From: Urechis unicinctus
Taxonomy: Eukaryota > Annelida > Polychaeta > Xenopneusta > Urechidae
Direction of reading: 5' to 3'
Length of the DNA: 64,000 nt
Assembly: GCA_034190875.2 (NCBI GenBank)
Contig: CM067348.1
Location: 2,766,120-2,830,119 of the forward strand
The position numbers and the translations under genes are program-made. The notes under the pieces were generated by a model. It was not told the DNA's origin. It ran no database searches and worked only from the letters and a program-made list of their open reading frames with translations. Every line of letters begins with the position of its first letter. The first letter of the stretch is position 1. Positions 1-15,500 of the stretch are shown here, in pieces.

Positions 1-2194
1 GGATAATCGTGCTTATCCTGGGGCGTCAGTTTAGTTTGTATTTATTGACAGTTGATAAGTTCATTTCATCTCTTGATCGAATTCATTGTAATCGCACATT
101 TCAAAGTGAAAACACCTAAAGGATGCCTCGTTCTACTATAGTATAAGTCCACAAGACACTGCTATATATCCTACGCAAAGCATGCACTCCCACTCTCTCT
201 CTTTGACCTAGCCTTCAGTGTATGGCATAATATGTGTGATGCACAGAGCAACCCGTGGCTTTTATGATGTAATATCACATCATGCCATATCTATCAGGTA
301 AGAACGAGGATTGAAATAGTAAGTGTTCGATCACATCAACCACGTGAACCACTCGCCCTGGTGTGTACGCTAACCATCACCTTGACTGTCCTCATTGATA
401 TCCTTTATTCGCATGACCTTGACCCTCCATTCTATCAACACCTATAACAGTGAACTGCTCAGCGGATGAATGAAGGTGTCTGCTGCATAATCTGACGCCC
501 CTACGAGATAACAGCCAAGGCAATGTAACATATATGCAATTGCCAAGGCCAACAGACAAGTTTTCATCAAAGCTATGCTTCGATTGGCATTCAATGCACA
601 CGCCCATTGTCTCTTTATAATTATATAAGGCAGAGAAAGTGCATGATTTATGAGTTGCAAATAGCCTGAAGCTGACTGGAATATACCCCCGGGTATCACA
701 TCGTCCAAGGTCACGACCTCTTCTTCGGCTCATAATATCACTAAAGGAGAGGCCGTGCATGAAGTAGCATGATAAACCTAAGCCGTTCACAGTACATAAA
801 GCAAGATGATCATAAGAGCAATCAATTCATTGCATTCTATTGACTGGTGATGTACTATTTGTACGGGTAGATGTTCTCACATTGGCAGGTTCCATCCACG
901 TACTCTCAGTTCCCGATGTCGATGATTTATTCCCGGCTGTCATTTTCCTTGATCCCAAACGACTAACTTCTCATCAACGGTAACTGGCGATCCTCCTTGA
1001 TAAACTAGGCCATATTTCCAGCTCTGTCTTTACAGCGTAAGTCATGGATGGATCATGCAGAATCACGGCTCTCGGTGTCAGACGTATAAAAAAACTAGCG
1101 TGGTGATTTTAAGAGCCGAAGAAAGGGTCAAGACCTTTGACGATGGGATAGGGATTAGCATTGGCCAGCCGGCCGCTATCTTCAATGAACGGATATGTAG
1201 ACATAGAAGATAGCAACCGGCTTGTGCACGAATACACAGTAACGTTCATTCCGCTTCCGGTAACAGTGTCAACATCTGGTTTGTTATAGATCTAACCAGA
1301 TCAGGTCTAATACGTTCACACATATGGACTAGGCCCCTAGGTAGGTGGGTACTTATCACGAAAACCCGTACCCAGCGGTGCATCCTACGACCTCCACACC
1401 ACAACGCAGTCCAAAATCATAACTGTATTGCCGGTAATGATAGCATACAATGTCATAACGCGATTGCACAATACATGTGGTTTCCGAAGCAACATCATTG
1501 GTCGAAGCAATTCCCGAGGCTTTGTTAAATTGTATTTCTCTGACACTTGCTTTACCACGTGCCTTTGAGTCTTAAAACCCCACACTTTCCATTCGCTAAA
1601 TGTGAACAAAGCCTTTTTGTTGTATGTATCAGAGTTAGGCCAGTTACTTTGCCCTGGGCATGTTAGCTGTATTGGTCATAATGTGCTATAATAGCCCTGG
1701 ATGGTTGACAATCTGATATCCGTATCAACATACAACGCGGTTTTAAGAAATCGAAAGAAATGGACGCTGTCAGGGATTAAGTTGCTATGCCTGGTGCCCC
1801 TACTGGAGTGACCTACTGAACCCACCCTAGCAGCAGCTTGCTAAGTAATTCCTTCCATTTAAGTCGGACTCTGGTAAAGTTGCACTAGCTCACCAAACGG
1901 TTTTACATCACATACGCCCGTCCAGAATTTCGAAAGCTTCACTTACCCTTGAGGAAGCCTTGTGGCATTATTATTTATCATTCCAACAGGGTCTATCACA
2001 CACCAAGTCATTCACCTACCTACAATCCCACTCCATTGCTCAATTATTCACACACTTAAGGCAAACTATCACATTGAATGAATATGTGTTTTATGCTCAC
2101 ATTACCTACCGCAACATATCACAGTAGTGAACCCATCAACTGATATTCTCACCAGAACAGTGTGTGCGAAGCTTGGCCATAGCATATAGCAATG
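1..2194. repeat. Large tandem repeat, unit 1, block A
   Basis: Non-coding. This block matches 12715-15340 (unit 2) and, with deletions, 28910-30075 (unit 3). All three begin with almost the same sequence (ggataatcgtg..tgacctggggcgtcag in unit 2) and stay colinear. Relative to unit 2 it lacks about 70 bp near 1148 and several hundred bp near 1275. Its right edge near 2165-2195 skips directly from the equivalent of 15340 to the equivalent of 16328, so unit 1 has lost the copied MCCC1 exon and the (TA)n tract that unit 2 has there. Short ORFs here (for example minus 392-790) are not convincing genes. Confidence 0.8.
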
Positions 2195-2324
2195 TTTACG
2201 TTGGATGAATTTCAACTACTGATTACCTGGAATGTTGTTATTGTGACAAATATATTACAGTGTTTTGAAGATCTGTGGTTCTTGCACTGTCTTTTGTGCT
2301 TGTTTTTATCGTTCGCTGATTACT

Positions 2325-2560
2325 GATAATGCTTCATTTTGATATTTTAGAAGCCCTACATTACTGCATAAAAGTATTCAACCGCTACTAAGAGGAAATT
2401 TAACTGGTTGCAGCCATAGCCGCCGCTTCAATGGGTCATTGGCATATAAAATGGCCACTTTGTCGAATGATATTGCAATTGCGTACTAAGAACCGATAAT
2501 ATAAAATGGACGGGTATTATGTTTAATGAGGCGCAGTTGCCACGGTTCGAATGTGAGACC
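2325..2560 (-). repeat. Inverted copy of 4305-4540
   Basis: The reverse complement of this stretch matches 4305-4540 of the same unit and 19300-19505 of unit 2, including a shared run reading cggttgaatacttttatgca. It is therefore a local inverted duplication present only in unit 1. No coding potential is seen. Confidence 0.65.
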
Positions 2561-2589
2561 AAGAGAAGGCCCTAAGTTCTACACACGTT

Positions 2590-2930
2590 TTGGTTGATAC
2601 AAAAACGGAACTTCCCTGCTGAAGGTTGTACTGTACCAGGCTCATACGGGTTTATGTTATAAATGCAGGCTGGCCTCTTTTAGTCAGCGCCAAAATTCTG
2701 TATATATCTGGTTGCCGGCGAAGGGATGTAGATAACCAATGTGATGTTTGAGAAATGTATTTAATTGACGAGGAAGAACATTCTACTGATTGATGACGTG
2801 CGCCAAGCTAATGATATGTATGTGTTCCTTAGCTCCCTAAATATCTCTAGGGGCACAGCGAGGTGTACAGGGTCGAAAGCATCAGACCAATCAAGAGGCA
2901 TGAATACAGGACATTGGGGGTGGGAGTGGG
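2590..2930 (-). repeat. Mobile-looking segment, opposite orientation to 18560-18895
   Basis: This stretch matches 18560-18895 in reverse complement over roughly 330 bp at moderate identity. In unit 2 the copy interrupts a sequence that is continuous in unit 1 at 3895-3905, and it is bracketed by atca, so it behaves like an insertion. A minus-strand reading contains a short run (DAFDPVHLAVPLEIFRELRN) that resembles the palm region of non-LTR reverse transcriptases, but the match is weak. It may be a decayed retroelement fragment or an unrelated short interspersed element. Confidence 0.4.
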
Positions 2931-5020
2931 GTGTAAGTGCTGGATATTGAGAAAATAAAAACTCCAAACATGCCGCCTGCAGTCCTCTCATTAGACCAGA
3001 AACTCACTAATGGCTTGTCAAGTATTCTGCTCACATAATGTGCTTGGTGCAGTTTCATGCAGTTGATTTGCAACCGTAATGCTGTGTAGCTTAGCATTAT
3101 ATCCAGGTTTGATTACGGGACTTTCCTTTAAGATTGCTATAGGGATAAGGATAAGGAGAATTCTGCACTAAGATTGTGAATGATGCCTCAGTTGTGTATC
3201 ACTTCTTCATACGCTGCAATGTGTCTTGTTACGTCTTGCCTGAATTGGTAAGTGATGTAATAGGAACGGGTTGTGTCACAAATAAATATATTTCATCACC
3301 TAATTGACTCCTTACACTACTACGGCGGCATCTTTGATTTCAAGAGGAGCTGATTTACGCAAGAAAAGTATAATGAATGATAACTCCTCGGGATTGTGGT
3401 GACGAGAATATGTGTATGAAATATCAACAAACAAACATTACGCCATGTGCACATAAACCAATCTCCTGCTACATGATACAATAGTATACGGCCGTTGCTT
3501 ATCCACTCCAGTGCCTTTATATCATACTGATCACATAACTCGAAATATCTTGTCCCGTTTTCAAACACCAAGGATTACTGCACAAAAGCTGTGTATTGAG
3601 ACGACTACCAAGAATGTGTGTTCTTGGGAAAAAAATTAGATTTTAAACTGATAAATATTTATTCTGTGCCAGTATGTCAGCGATTTAGCTTGATGATTAT
3701 GAATCACTATAACCGCATAGCTGTTGACGTAGAAGCATTGTAGACACTGCGCACGAGTGAAAGCCCGCCATACACTAGTGCTGGCTATAATTTTGGGATA
3801 AATTCGTCTGTAGTTCCTTACCTTCAATATCAGCGTACAACAGCCAATCGATCTACCTAATCTCATTGACAGGAAATGTGCTACTCAGTTGATTAGTCAC
3901 ATGAATGATCAACGAAAACATGTGTAGAGCTTTACTGTTGTGGCTACATTCGTGCGTAGTAGCTTTCATCTGTACACGGGCCCGGCGTATGGTCAAAAGG
4001 CTCTTGGACGTTAATCTATTCGACTTTTATCTTGCCGAGATGTGAACACCATTCAGCATATTTTGTAGTGGTAAAAAAGATTGTAACAGGAAGGCGCCTT
4101 TGAGCAGCTTGAATCTAGAATAGACGTAATGTAAAATTTCGTACAAAGTGTTTTTGCATTTCCAACCGTAGAAAACATTTAATTCCGCCATCGTACTAGA
4201 AAGAATGATACAGCTACAAAACCTCCTACGCCAGTTGACAAAAGGCTGCTGAAGACCGTTTGATCACATAACAGGAATCCTTTGCTGCCAGTGCAACTGA
4301 GTCGCACATTCTAACAATGGCAATTGCGCCTCATTAAACATAATACCCGTTCATGCTATTTTATTGGTTCTAAGTATGCAATAACAATTAAATTCGATCA
4401 ATCAAAGTGGCCATTATGTCTGCAGATGGCCAATGGAAGCTCCTATGGCTGCATGCAATTCGTTGTTTCCTCCTCGTAACGGTTGAATACTTTTATGCAG
4501 TATTAAAATGAAGCATTATCAATAATGAGTGGGTGAGCGGAATAGCTCGATAAGTCCATTGCTAAAAGGGTTGAATCTTACCCTCGTTGGTATAACAGCT
4601 TAATCACTACTCCAGCTGCAGTGTACTTAATGGGTCACTGATTTGTACCTTGTTGTTGAAATGAATCGTGAGAACGTCGGCATTTTTGTCAGTGGTACGT
4701 TGTACCAGTTACTAATCATTTATGTTATGTGAGTGTCGACCTGATGATTCAATCTAAATATAAGTAGCACGCGGTTGTGACTCCTGCCCCAGCTCGCTTT
4801 ATGAAGCGTAGACGGAAGCAAGCAGCGTCCGTTATGACACATTGATAATATGACTAAATAGCAAGATTACACCTGAGACTGGTAAAACGACATTTCATCA
4901 TAGTGAACGTGGGTTTGGCTGGATCATGCAAACTAGTTCTGTTGCGCTTAAGTAATTTATCAATGCATGGGTTTCTAACGAAACTATGCTATAACAAAGA
5001 ATACAGACACGCACACACAC

Positions 5021-5021
<1 letters not shown>

Positions 5022-5094
<73 letters not shown>

Positions 5095-5106
5095 ATATAT
5101 AAATAA

Positions 5107-5181
<75 letters not shown>

Positions 5182-5193
5182 TATATATATATG
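5022..5193. repeat. (TA)n microsatellite
   Basis: Almost pure TA dinucleotides with a few tac and taa interruptions. All long open frames across it encode only Ile-Tyr repeats and are not genes. Confidence 0.95.
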
Positions 5194-5297
5194 TGTTCTC
5201 AATCCATCTATACAGCACATGGTTACGTCAGAACAAGGTAGCTATTATGGGGGAAAACACAATTATGCCTTGCGATTGTTGCATACCATTATATGGT

Positions 5298-5520
<223 letters not shown>

Positions 5521-7078
5521 CAATTAAATACCCCTAAAAACCTCAAATAGGGGTCAGTCTGCATTACGCAATAAGCTTGAATAGAAGCCTTTGGCAATAT
5601 GGGGGTGATAAGAGTTATGTCTGCCGGGCTTGGCGTCCAAGATTGAATCAGCATCCTGATAGGCAGAAGTAAATAACTCCAGATGTGAGAACCATCTGCT
5701 CTCATTGCGCTCAAGAGGTGTGCTGCAACTCATATATCTCACTTCAATGGCCATTAAATCACTAAATGGCTCCTTAAATCCATCGTGTCTGTATCTAAGT
5801 CATCCTATTATCCACATAACGACAGTTTATATGTTTCATATCCATAACTTTTGCAGCAATTCGGGTCATTTCCAATTGATCTATAATGATATGGATTTTT
5901 ACAAGTTTGTCTAATCCAAAGATTGCACGGTGCATCTCTATATTTGGCTTGGTGTAGCACTATTGTTCTGCTATGGAACGCAAATCCTGCTGCATAAAAT
6001 ATGTATGTGTATTTAAGGTGTAACAATATCTCATTATCCACTAGATTACAGCATTCTCAGCATGCTTGTCATGTTTTCAACTCATGTCCCTGTCCTGCTT
6101 TTAACATTTTGTGAATTTATGTGCCAGCGCAATCAATGTCGTACAAACCTATTCGCAATAGAGCTGTGACATTGGCCGAATATATGCCGACATGATAGAT
6201 AAATAGGGCGCAATGGTATCACACAGAAGAGCCATTAAACCTTCCACAAAACTGCCGGATTATCCCCGAAGAAATATTGATCTAAGTAGAATTGGTAGTT
6301 ATATTCATAACTGGACACTATCAAGCCGAATATTCATGTATCAGAAGTGACTAGAATGGCCTCAATCTGGTTGTGCCACACAATATATGGAGTATGAGAA
6401 TGGCTGTGACTTTGGTAGGGACGCGTGAGGATACTTTTCCAACTTGGCACGGCGCTGACACCAGCGGTGTAATAAGCTCTGTATGTGTGAAGCTGGATCA
6501 TTCTGGCACCTTTCAAGTCCTATTGCACTGTTTATACATCCGTGGGTCATTATTAAAAAGGACATATTTTGTTACTGTTTGCTCTGGATATCGACAATAT
6601 TTGGTAATAAAATGTGCATTTATAGGATATGCATGGAGTAGATTAGGCAGTGAAACTTGCCATAGAATTGGCCTCTTAAGCCATTAATCAACATGAAATC
6701 TACAAGAACCAGTATTTTGTTTGGAGGAATAGATTCAGGGAATGCGTCTCCGTCCAACCATCAACCGATTGACAGTTGTAGTACAGGGCTCATAAACATT
6801 CCGTAAAGCGTAGCAAATAAGACAGAACATCAGTCGCAATGTTCAAAGTATTGAGATTTAGATATTTCTTATACGTCTTTGTGTAATGAGGATGGAAGTT
6901 ACCTTGTTAATGCAACTGTTTCCGGTAACTGAGTGCACATATCTTTGACAAAGTCCAGCACAGCAACAAATTAGAATCAGCAATCATACAGTTGCTCAGT
7001 CTATGACTCTTGATTCGATCTCATATTAGGTGCTAATCAGTTTTCGAACAATGTAAATCATTTTACGTTGTAACAATT

Positions 7079-9580
7079 GGAATAATGTAGTGAGGTGAGT
7101 GTACATAGTACTGGCATCTTCTTCGACGAAATCTTCCCCCTATTGCCACCAGCCCAGTGTCTGATTGCCACCTTTGACAGCGTGTATGTATTAGGGGACA
7201 CGACTTATCAGAGACATGTCTACATCCGTACTCATTACTGCTGAGTCCATTTATAGAGATGCATAATTTCTTTCTAACCTAGTATTATCAATCGCGCCAA
7301 ATAATCAAACCCACGATATTCCACAATATGCGATGTTTCCATGTGTTGCTGTTATATTTATACTCGTATTTGCCGATGCAGATATCAGTCAGTTCCAGGC
7401 TATTTATTACAAGATCCCAACGTGTTTATTTGCGTTATTTGTTTTCTGTCAAACAAGTTGCACGACCTTCCAGTAGTGGACAACATATCACACATAGCCA
7501 TATGTGAGTGTCAACCTGTTGCTACAGTCTAAATATCCGTAGCTTGCGGTTGCAATCCTTGCAACAATTCACTTTATAGACGAACGCCCGCAACATGCGT
7601 TATAATTCGCAACAAACAGAAGACACGGATGCCACATGCTTCACATGCATGATGTTTCATGCGTACACAGGACACCAATATAAAGTATTGCGAAGACAAA
7701 TACAATTTCATGTAATGTTGCAGTAATGAAATGAGCTGCTACACTTTTTAATATCATCTGGTCTCCAAATGTTGTCTGAATGATTGACCTTTTTCTTTTC
7801 AGGTATATGATGTTTACGAGTGTCTCACAAATAGAGAGATATGTTGAAACAAATGGCATCTTCTTTTCGTATATTTATGGTAAAATACGTATTAACGTCA
7901 TACTACGCACTAGTGCTAGGGGTTTATCACATCAGGAGCGGAGCGCCGGTTGAACATGATCAAAATGCCATCATCCCTTATCTCGCCTGTTTCCTCTATC
8001 TTGCCTCCGACGGCCAAAAGCCTCCATGACATTGCTTATGTGATTTATCACCTGCAGAGATGGACTAGTTTTGCAAGATGGATATTCAAGCAATTTTTCG
8101 TAAAGATGGTAGTCAATTGAGCATATTCTCGAGAATAGCAAGTAGCTTAGATCTGCAAAATCCATGATGAATCCTGACACCTGGAACACGACGCAACAGT
8201 GTAATGTGTTCGCTGGTATGATATCATGTATTCATACATATACTCTACGAATTAAACATTCCAGAGACCCATCGTCCCCGTCAAAGACCACGACATGCTC
8301 TACTGCTCTTAAATTTAACTACAACAACAGTAATATAAATATCCGACAACGGGATCCGAGCTCATGGCAAACATGATAGCATCATTACGCACATTACAAT
8401 TACGAACCTGGAGAGATGGTCTAGATTATCAAGGAGGATCTCCAACTAAAGTGGATGAGAGGTTTGATGTTTAGGATCACTAGAAAAATATAGACAGTAT
8501 ATATCGGAGTAGCAGCTCGGCACTCAGCCATCGGGAGTTGTGAGCATGTGGATGGAGCCTGCATGTGTGAGAACATGTATCCGTGCATATACTAGATCAA
8601 GAGTCAGCACTATGCTATAAATGGCTCCAGTTAATGTATATCCTCTTAATCTGACCGATCCAGGCTGTTTAGTACTCGTTTACTCAAGACGGAGGCTGAC
8701 TATCTCCTAAAACATACACTCATTCTGCCTCATATATGAGAGACGATGGAAGTGTGGTTTGAATGCCTAATGAATGCAAAGCGCTGACAAAAACTTGTGA
8801 GGGAAAGGCAAGTATGTCAGCTGTGTTATCTCGCAGTCGTGGCAAATTATGCAAACGCCACCTTCATTAAGCAGCCAATTAGTTCACTGTAATAACTGGC
8901 GATAGAAAGGATAGCTTAAGTCTCGCAAATAAAGGATGTCAGTAAGACCAGTCAATGTGATGATGAGTGTATTGCCGGGAATGGTTCACATATTCACATG
9001 ATCAATGTTATAGACGTTTGCGATTTCAATCATCGTTGTTCTAATGGGGAGACTTGAAATAGTGTGATATGTGATAACTGAAGGCACGGGTGCGTTGGTG
9101 TGCACTATATATATCACATCATGCATTTACGGTTTTGTTTTTGTATTGAGTATTATCATTATGATACCAGCAATATAATAATATCTGTTACGGTGCTAGA
9201 AATAATACTATACTTCTCGACTTATTGTTTACTGCTTGCACAGTAAATTGTCTTCTGACAGGATATCGGGACAGGGCAATATAATAGTGGTTACCGTTAG
9301 AGCATCATTAAACACTACATATGGCCATAATACAAGTCTCTGTACTAATGTTTCCATTATAATCTATTTTGGTCATTTGAGGGCACCATTATATCTGTCA
9401 ATGACCCATTAAAACGTCTATGACATGATGCAATTCTTCGCATCCTCTTTGGAACGATACATTCAGAAGTAACAAGTACAAACCACTCTGTAACATTATA
9501 ATATATGTTGATTTCTCGAATATAACTATTGCTGAATAATGTAGAAGTGTTCGATCATCGATGTCCGTAACCGGCAGTGA
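7079..9580. repeat. Large tandem repeat, unit 1, block C
   Basis: Colinear with 24569-26760. The stretch 8380-8640 is nearly identical to 25895-26145. A region of about 340 bp (8985-9340) is present here and absent from unit 2. The small ORF at 7341-7532 is also open in unit 2 (24820-25080), but nothing in its sequence suggests a protein family. I treat the block as non-coding. Confidence 0.75.
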
Positions 9581-10319
9581 TATGGCACAGGCGTAATGCC
9601 CTAAAACGTGGTATGAACAATCTCCCAATGATGCTGGTGCTGCGTTTTGGAGACAAAGACAATACCTTCCATGTTTAGGTTAATAAATGACCTATAATGC
9701 AGGGGAGTTCTACGACCTTGTGTTATTTCAATGAATAACTGAATCGTTTCCTCAAAAGAGTATGATGTATTCCAGTGTCGGTCAAATAATGATCATCAAG
9801 GTTAAACATGCCACACGAAGAGTGGTTAGACTGGATTACCTCCCTATGAACAACTGTCTGCTCTCCGATTGTGCTTAAAAACCAATTGATGGCACACAAG
9901 CAAATGCGCGGTTCTACAGCTTTTTACGCGGAATCCACTGCCTCTCAACTATTCCACTATTCAGGCCTGATGCAGTGTAGAAAGCTGACGGGAGCAGACG
10001 TGTATGCAAAATCCATTAACTCGTAATGTCCGGCGGTAGCAATAAATAACTTATAACACAAATAACTTTGAACAAGGGTTGATCTGTATTACGCAGGAGG
10101 CTTGCGTGGACGACTCTGGTAATATAGGGACAACATAAGAAATGTCTATCAGGCTTTGGGTCAAACATTGCTACTTTTAAATTTTGCTATGCGTCAACAT
10201 GAATATCATTGCGTTTTAGGCGAAGGCATAGATGCCTATAAACAAATTACACGCTTAACATAGTTGTTCGAAAATATAGTCCTAGTCAAAAAATTTTCAT
10301 TGTGGTATTTATAATATTA

Positions 10320-10473
10320 ATACATACATACATACATACATACATACATACATACATACATACATACATACATACATACATACATACATACATACATACA
10401 TACATACATACATACATACATACATACATACATACATACATACATACATACATACATACATACATACATACAT

Positions 10474-10513
<40 letters not shown>

Positions 10514-10729
10514 ACATACATACATACATACATACATACATACATACATACATACATACATACATACATACATACATACATACATACATACATACATACA
10601 TACATACATACATACATACATACATACATACATACATACATACATACATACATACATACATACATACATACATACATACATACATACATACATACATACA
10701 TACATACATACTTACATACATACATACAT
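10320..10729. repeat. (TACA)n tetranucleotide microsatellite with a (CA)n core
   Basis: About 400 bp of tandem taca, interrupted once by a (CA)n run at 10490-10512. It is absent from the corresponding part of unit 2. ORFs of Tyr-Ile-His-Thr or Met-Tyr-Val-Cys repeats across it are artefacts. Confidence 0.97.
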
Positions 10730-11118
10730 TGTTGTCAATTGGCTTAGGAGCTTATTTAGATATATCATTCTTGTTAGTGTATATGCCTCAAATCAGGCGG
10801 TATTGACAGAACTCACGGATCATGAGCCAATGCAACTTGTATATAGATGCGCCTATTCTTGCACAAAACATATGTAAGAAGGCTGGCATGAGCCACTCTT
10901 CAAGTCACAAAATGAGATCCACTTTGAATGAATTCTCCTCGTGGCCAGGCGAACTAAGCTGTGTAGATCTCTTACAATCCTAAGAAAGATACTTAACATG
11001 CAATTGGGCATTTGTTGCGGAATCGACAATAATCTATCCAATCAGAGACAACATGTAATGTATAAGAAACTTAAAGCTACCTGTTACAAGCCAATAAACC
11101 AATATGAAGGCAGCATAC

Positions 11119-12120
<1,002 letters not shown>

Positions 12121-12161
12121 ACTATATATATATATCTATATATATATATATACATATATAT

Positions 12162-12237
<76 letters not shown>

Positions 12238-12520
12238 GTGTATATATATATGTACATATATATAAACATAGTATATAATTATACATATGTATGCAGATGA
12301 ATATAGGTATATTAACATATACATATATGTATATCTTATTATATCCATGCATATATATGCATATGTATATACAAATATATATATATCTGCCTATATGTAT
12401 ACAAACTTACATATATAAATATAAATACATGGAAATATATGTATAATGAATAAATAGATATATATAAATATATATATATGAATATATAGACATACATATG
12501 TATATATACATAAATATATA
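12121..12520. repeat. TA-rich degenerate microsatellite
   Basis: Pure TA repeats at the left end grade into TA-rich sequence with tatg and taca interruptions on the right. No gene is seen. Confidence 0.9.
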
Positions 12521-12538
12521 GAGTGACTAATGCTGTAT

Positions 12539-15500
12539 AACCAAGCATAAACAATTATGCCTTTTCCTGAATACCAATCCTGGTCAGCTCACATTTTGCC
12601 TTATTGTCGTTTGTTCGTCATTGGTATACCACACCCCGTAATGCCGCAGGTAGCATAACGTATTTATATTAAGTTTTGGACGTTTATTGAACAATTTGAC
12701 CATAATCACTTTTTGGATAATCGTGTTTGACCTGGGGCGTCAGTTATCGGTATTCATTGACTAGATAAGGTCATTTCATCTCTTGATCAAATGCGTTGTA
12801 AATCGCACATTTCAAAGTGAAATCATCTAAAGGATGCTTCGTTCTATCATTTTGTGGTTGTCCACATCCCACTGCTATGTATGCTACTCAAGGAATACAC
12901 TCCCACTTACTCACCTTAACTTAGCCTTCAGTGTATAGAATAATATATGTGATGCCCAGAACAACCCGTGGCTTTAGTGATTCAATATCACATTATGCTA
13001 TAGCTATCACGTAAGAACGAGGATTGAAATAGTAAGTGTTCGATCACATCAACCACGTTAACGTCTCGCCCTGGTGTGTACGCTAAATTTCACCTTGACT
13101 GGCCTCATTGATATCCTTTATTCGCATGACCTTGACCCTCCATTCTATCAACACATATAACAGTGAACTGCTCAGCGGATGAATGAAGGTGTCTGCTGCA
13201 TAATCTGACGCCCCTACGAGATAACAGCCAAGGCAATGTAACATATATGCAATTGCCAAGGCCAACAGACAATTTTTCATCAAAGCTATGCTTCGATTGG
13301 CATTCAACGCACACGCCCATTGTCTCTATATAATTATATAAGGCAGAATAAGTGCATGATTTATGAGTTGCAAATAGCCTGAAGCTGACTGGACTTTACA
13401 CCCGGGTATCACATCGTCCAAGGTCACGACCTCTTCTTCGGCTCATAATATCACTAAAGGAGAGGCTGTGTATGAAGTAGCATGATAAACCTAAGCGGTT
13501 CACAGTACATAAAGCAAGATGATCATAAGAGCAATCAATTCATTGCATTCTATTGACTGGTGATCTACTATTTGTACGGGTAGATGTTCTCACATTGGCA
13601 GGCTCCACCCACGTGCTCTCAGTCCCCGATGTCGTTGATTGATCCTGGCTATCATTTACCGTGATCCCAAACGACTAACTTCTCATCAACGGTAACTGGA
13701 GATCCTCCTTGATAAACTAGGCCATCTTTCCAGCTCTTTCTTTATAGCGTAATTCATGGATGGATCATGAAGGACAACGGCTCTCGGTGTCAGACATATA
13801 TAACGCTAGAGTGGTAATTTTAAGAGCCGAAGAAAGGGTCGTGATTTTTGACGATGGGGTTCGGGCAACGCCATGACTTGATCGAATTGTTTTCGTGGAA
13901 TAAATACACGAATACACCGGGATTGGCATCGGCCAGCTTGCCGCTATCTTTTATGAATACATATGAAGACATAGAAGATATCGGCCGGCCTGTGCACGAA
14001 TACTCATTGGCGTTCATTCCGCTTCCAGTGACAGAGTCAACAGAGTCAAGATCTATGCTTAACATCATTTTGTATCTGAAACATTAAAAACGACTGACAC
14101 CTCCCTGAATATCCATCGTGCAAAACAGACCATATGTTCAGGGGATCAATCTCATAACTAATGTCAAGGTGGTTGCTGGTCGGCGGAGGCGAGATCATGT
14201 TCAATCGGCGCTTGGCTTCTGGCGACTTGACTATTAAAGATCCACAGCAGAACATGGCTTCATACTAAATTAACGATGTCTCAAATCAATAAAAAGATAT
14301 TTTTAGCAGCCAGTCAACTGATAAATGATTAGACTTTCTTAAACCTCGCGTCATAATGTGAGTCACAAGGGGAAATAATTCGAATGTTAATAACTCACTG
14401 GGACGCCGCTTGTATGCCTTTTTCTTTATATTCATCGATAATCGGGTCCAATACATTCATGCAAATGGTCTGGGCTCCCGGGGGTGGGGGGGGGGGACTT
14501 ACCACGAATAGGGGTGTGCCGCGGGACCTCGAAAACCCGTACCCAGCGGTGCATTCTACGACCTCTCCACAACGCAGTCCTAAATTATAACGGTACTGTA
14601 CGTATTGATAACATAGGATGTCATAACGCGATTGTTAAATACATGTGGTTTCCGAAGCAACATCATTGATCCATGCACTTCCCGAGGCTTTGTTAAGTTG
14701 TATTTCTCGGACACTTGCCTTACCACGTGCCTTTGAGTCTTAAAACCCCATACTTTCCCATTCGCTAATATGTGAACAGAGCCTTTCTATTGTCTGTATC
14801 AGAGTTAGACCAGTTACTTTGCCCTGTGCAAGTTAGCTGTATTGGTCATAATCTACTATAATGGCCCTGGATGGTTGACAATCTGATATCAGTATCAACA
14901 TACAACGCGGCTTTAAGAAATCGAAAGAAGTGGACGCTGTCAGGGACTAAGTTTCTTTACCTGTTGCCCAGACTAGATTGACCTTACCGAACCCACCCTA
15001 GAAGCAACTTGCCAAGTAATTCCTTCCATATAAGTCGGACGCTGGTCCCGTTGCACTAGCTTACCAAAATATTATGTGTTACATACGCCCGTCCAGAATT
15101 TTGAAAGCCTCAATTACCATCGAGGAAGCCTTGTGACATACGTATTTATTATTCAAACAGGGACTATCACACCGAGTCATTCACCTACCCACTATCCCAC
15201 TCTATTGCTCAATTACTCACACACGAAAGGCAAATAATCACATTGAATGAATGTGTGTTTTATGCTCACATTATCTACCGTAACATATCACAGCAATGAA
15301 CCCCTTAACCGATATTCTTACCAATACAGTGTGTGCTGGATTAACAATGAGAGTCACATGATAAATTGTCACGGTCTAATTTCCTGCAGACAGGAAAAGG
15401 ACAACCAGTGCGCATCTTGACCATAGCTTACAGCTGTACCCATATTCAAACTGCACACTGCTTACGTTTGGCTCTAAACAACTCAAAACAGCCTGAGAAT

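Noticed and set aside
392..790. Minus-strand ORFs shared by repeat units 1 and 2 (also 13083-13320)
   Set aside because: Both copies are open only because the DNA is highly similar; composition is not protein-like, start codons are inconsistent and unit 3 has the region deleted.
2761..2991. Calling an intact reverse transcriptase from the DAFDPV-like stretch
   Set aside because: Only about 30 residues resemble the palm motif, no YXDD box is nearby and the unit-2 copy is broken by stops.
7341..7532. ORF beginning MCCCYIYTRICRCRYQS, also open at 24820-25080
   Set aside because: Reading continues differently in the two units after small indels, and no family resemblance is visible.
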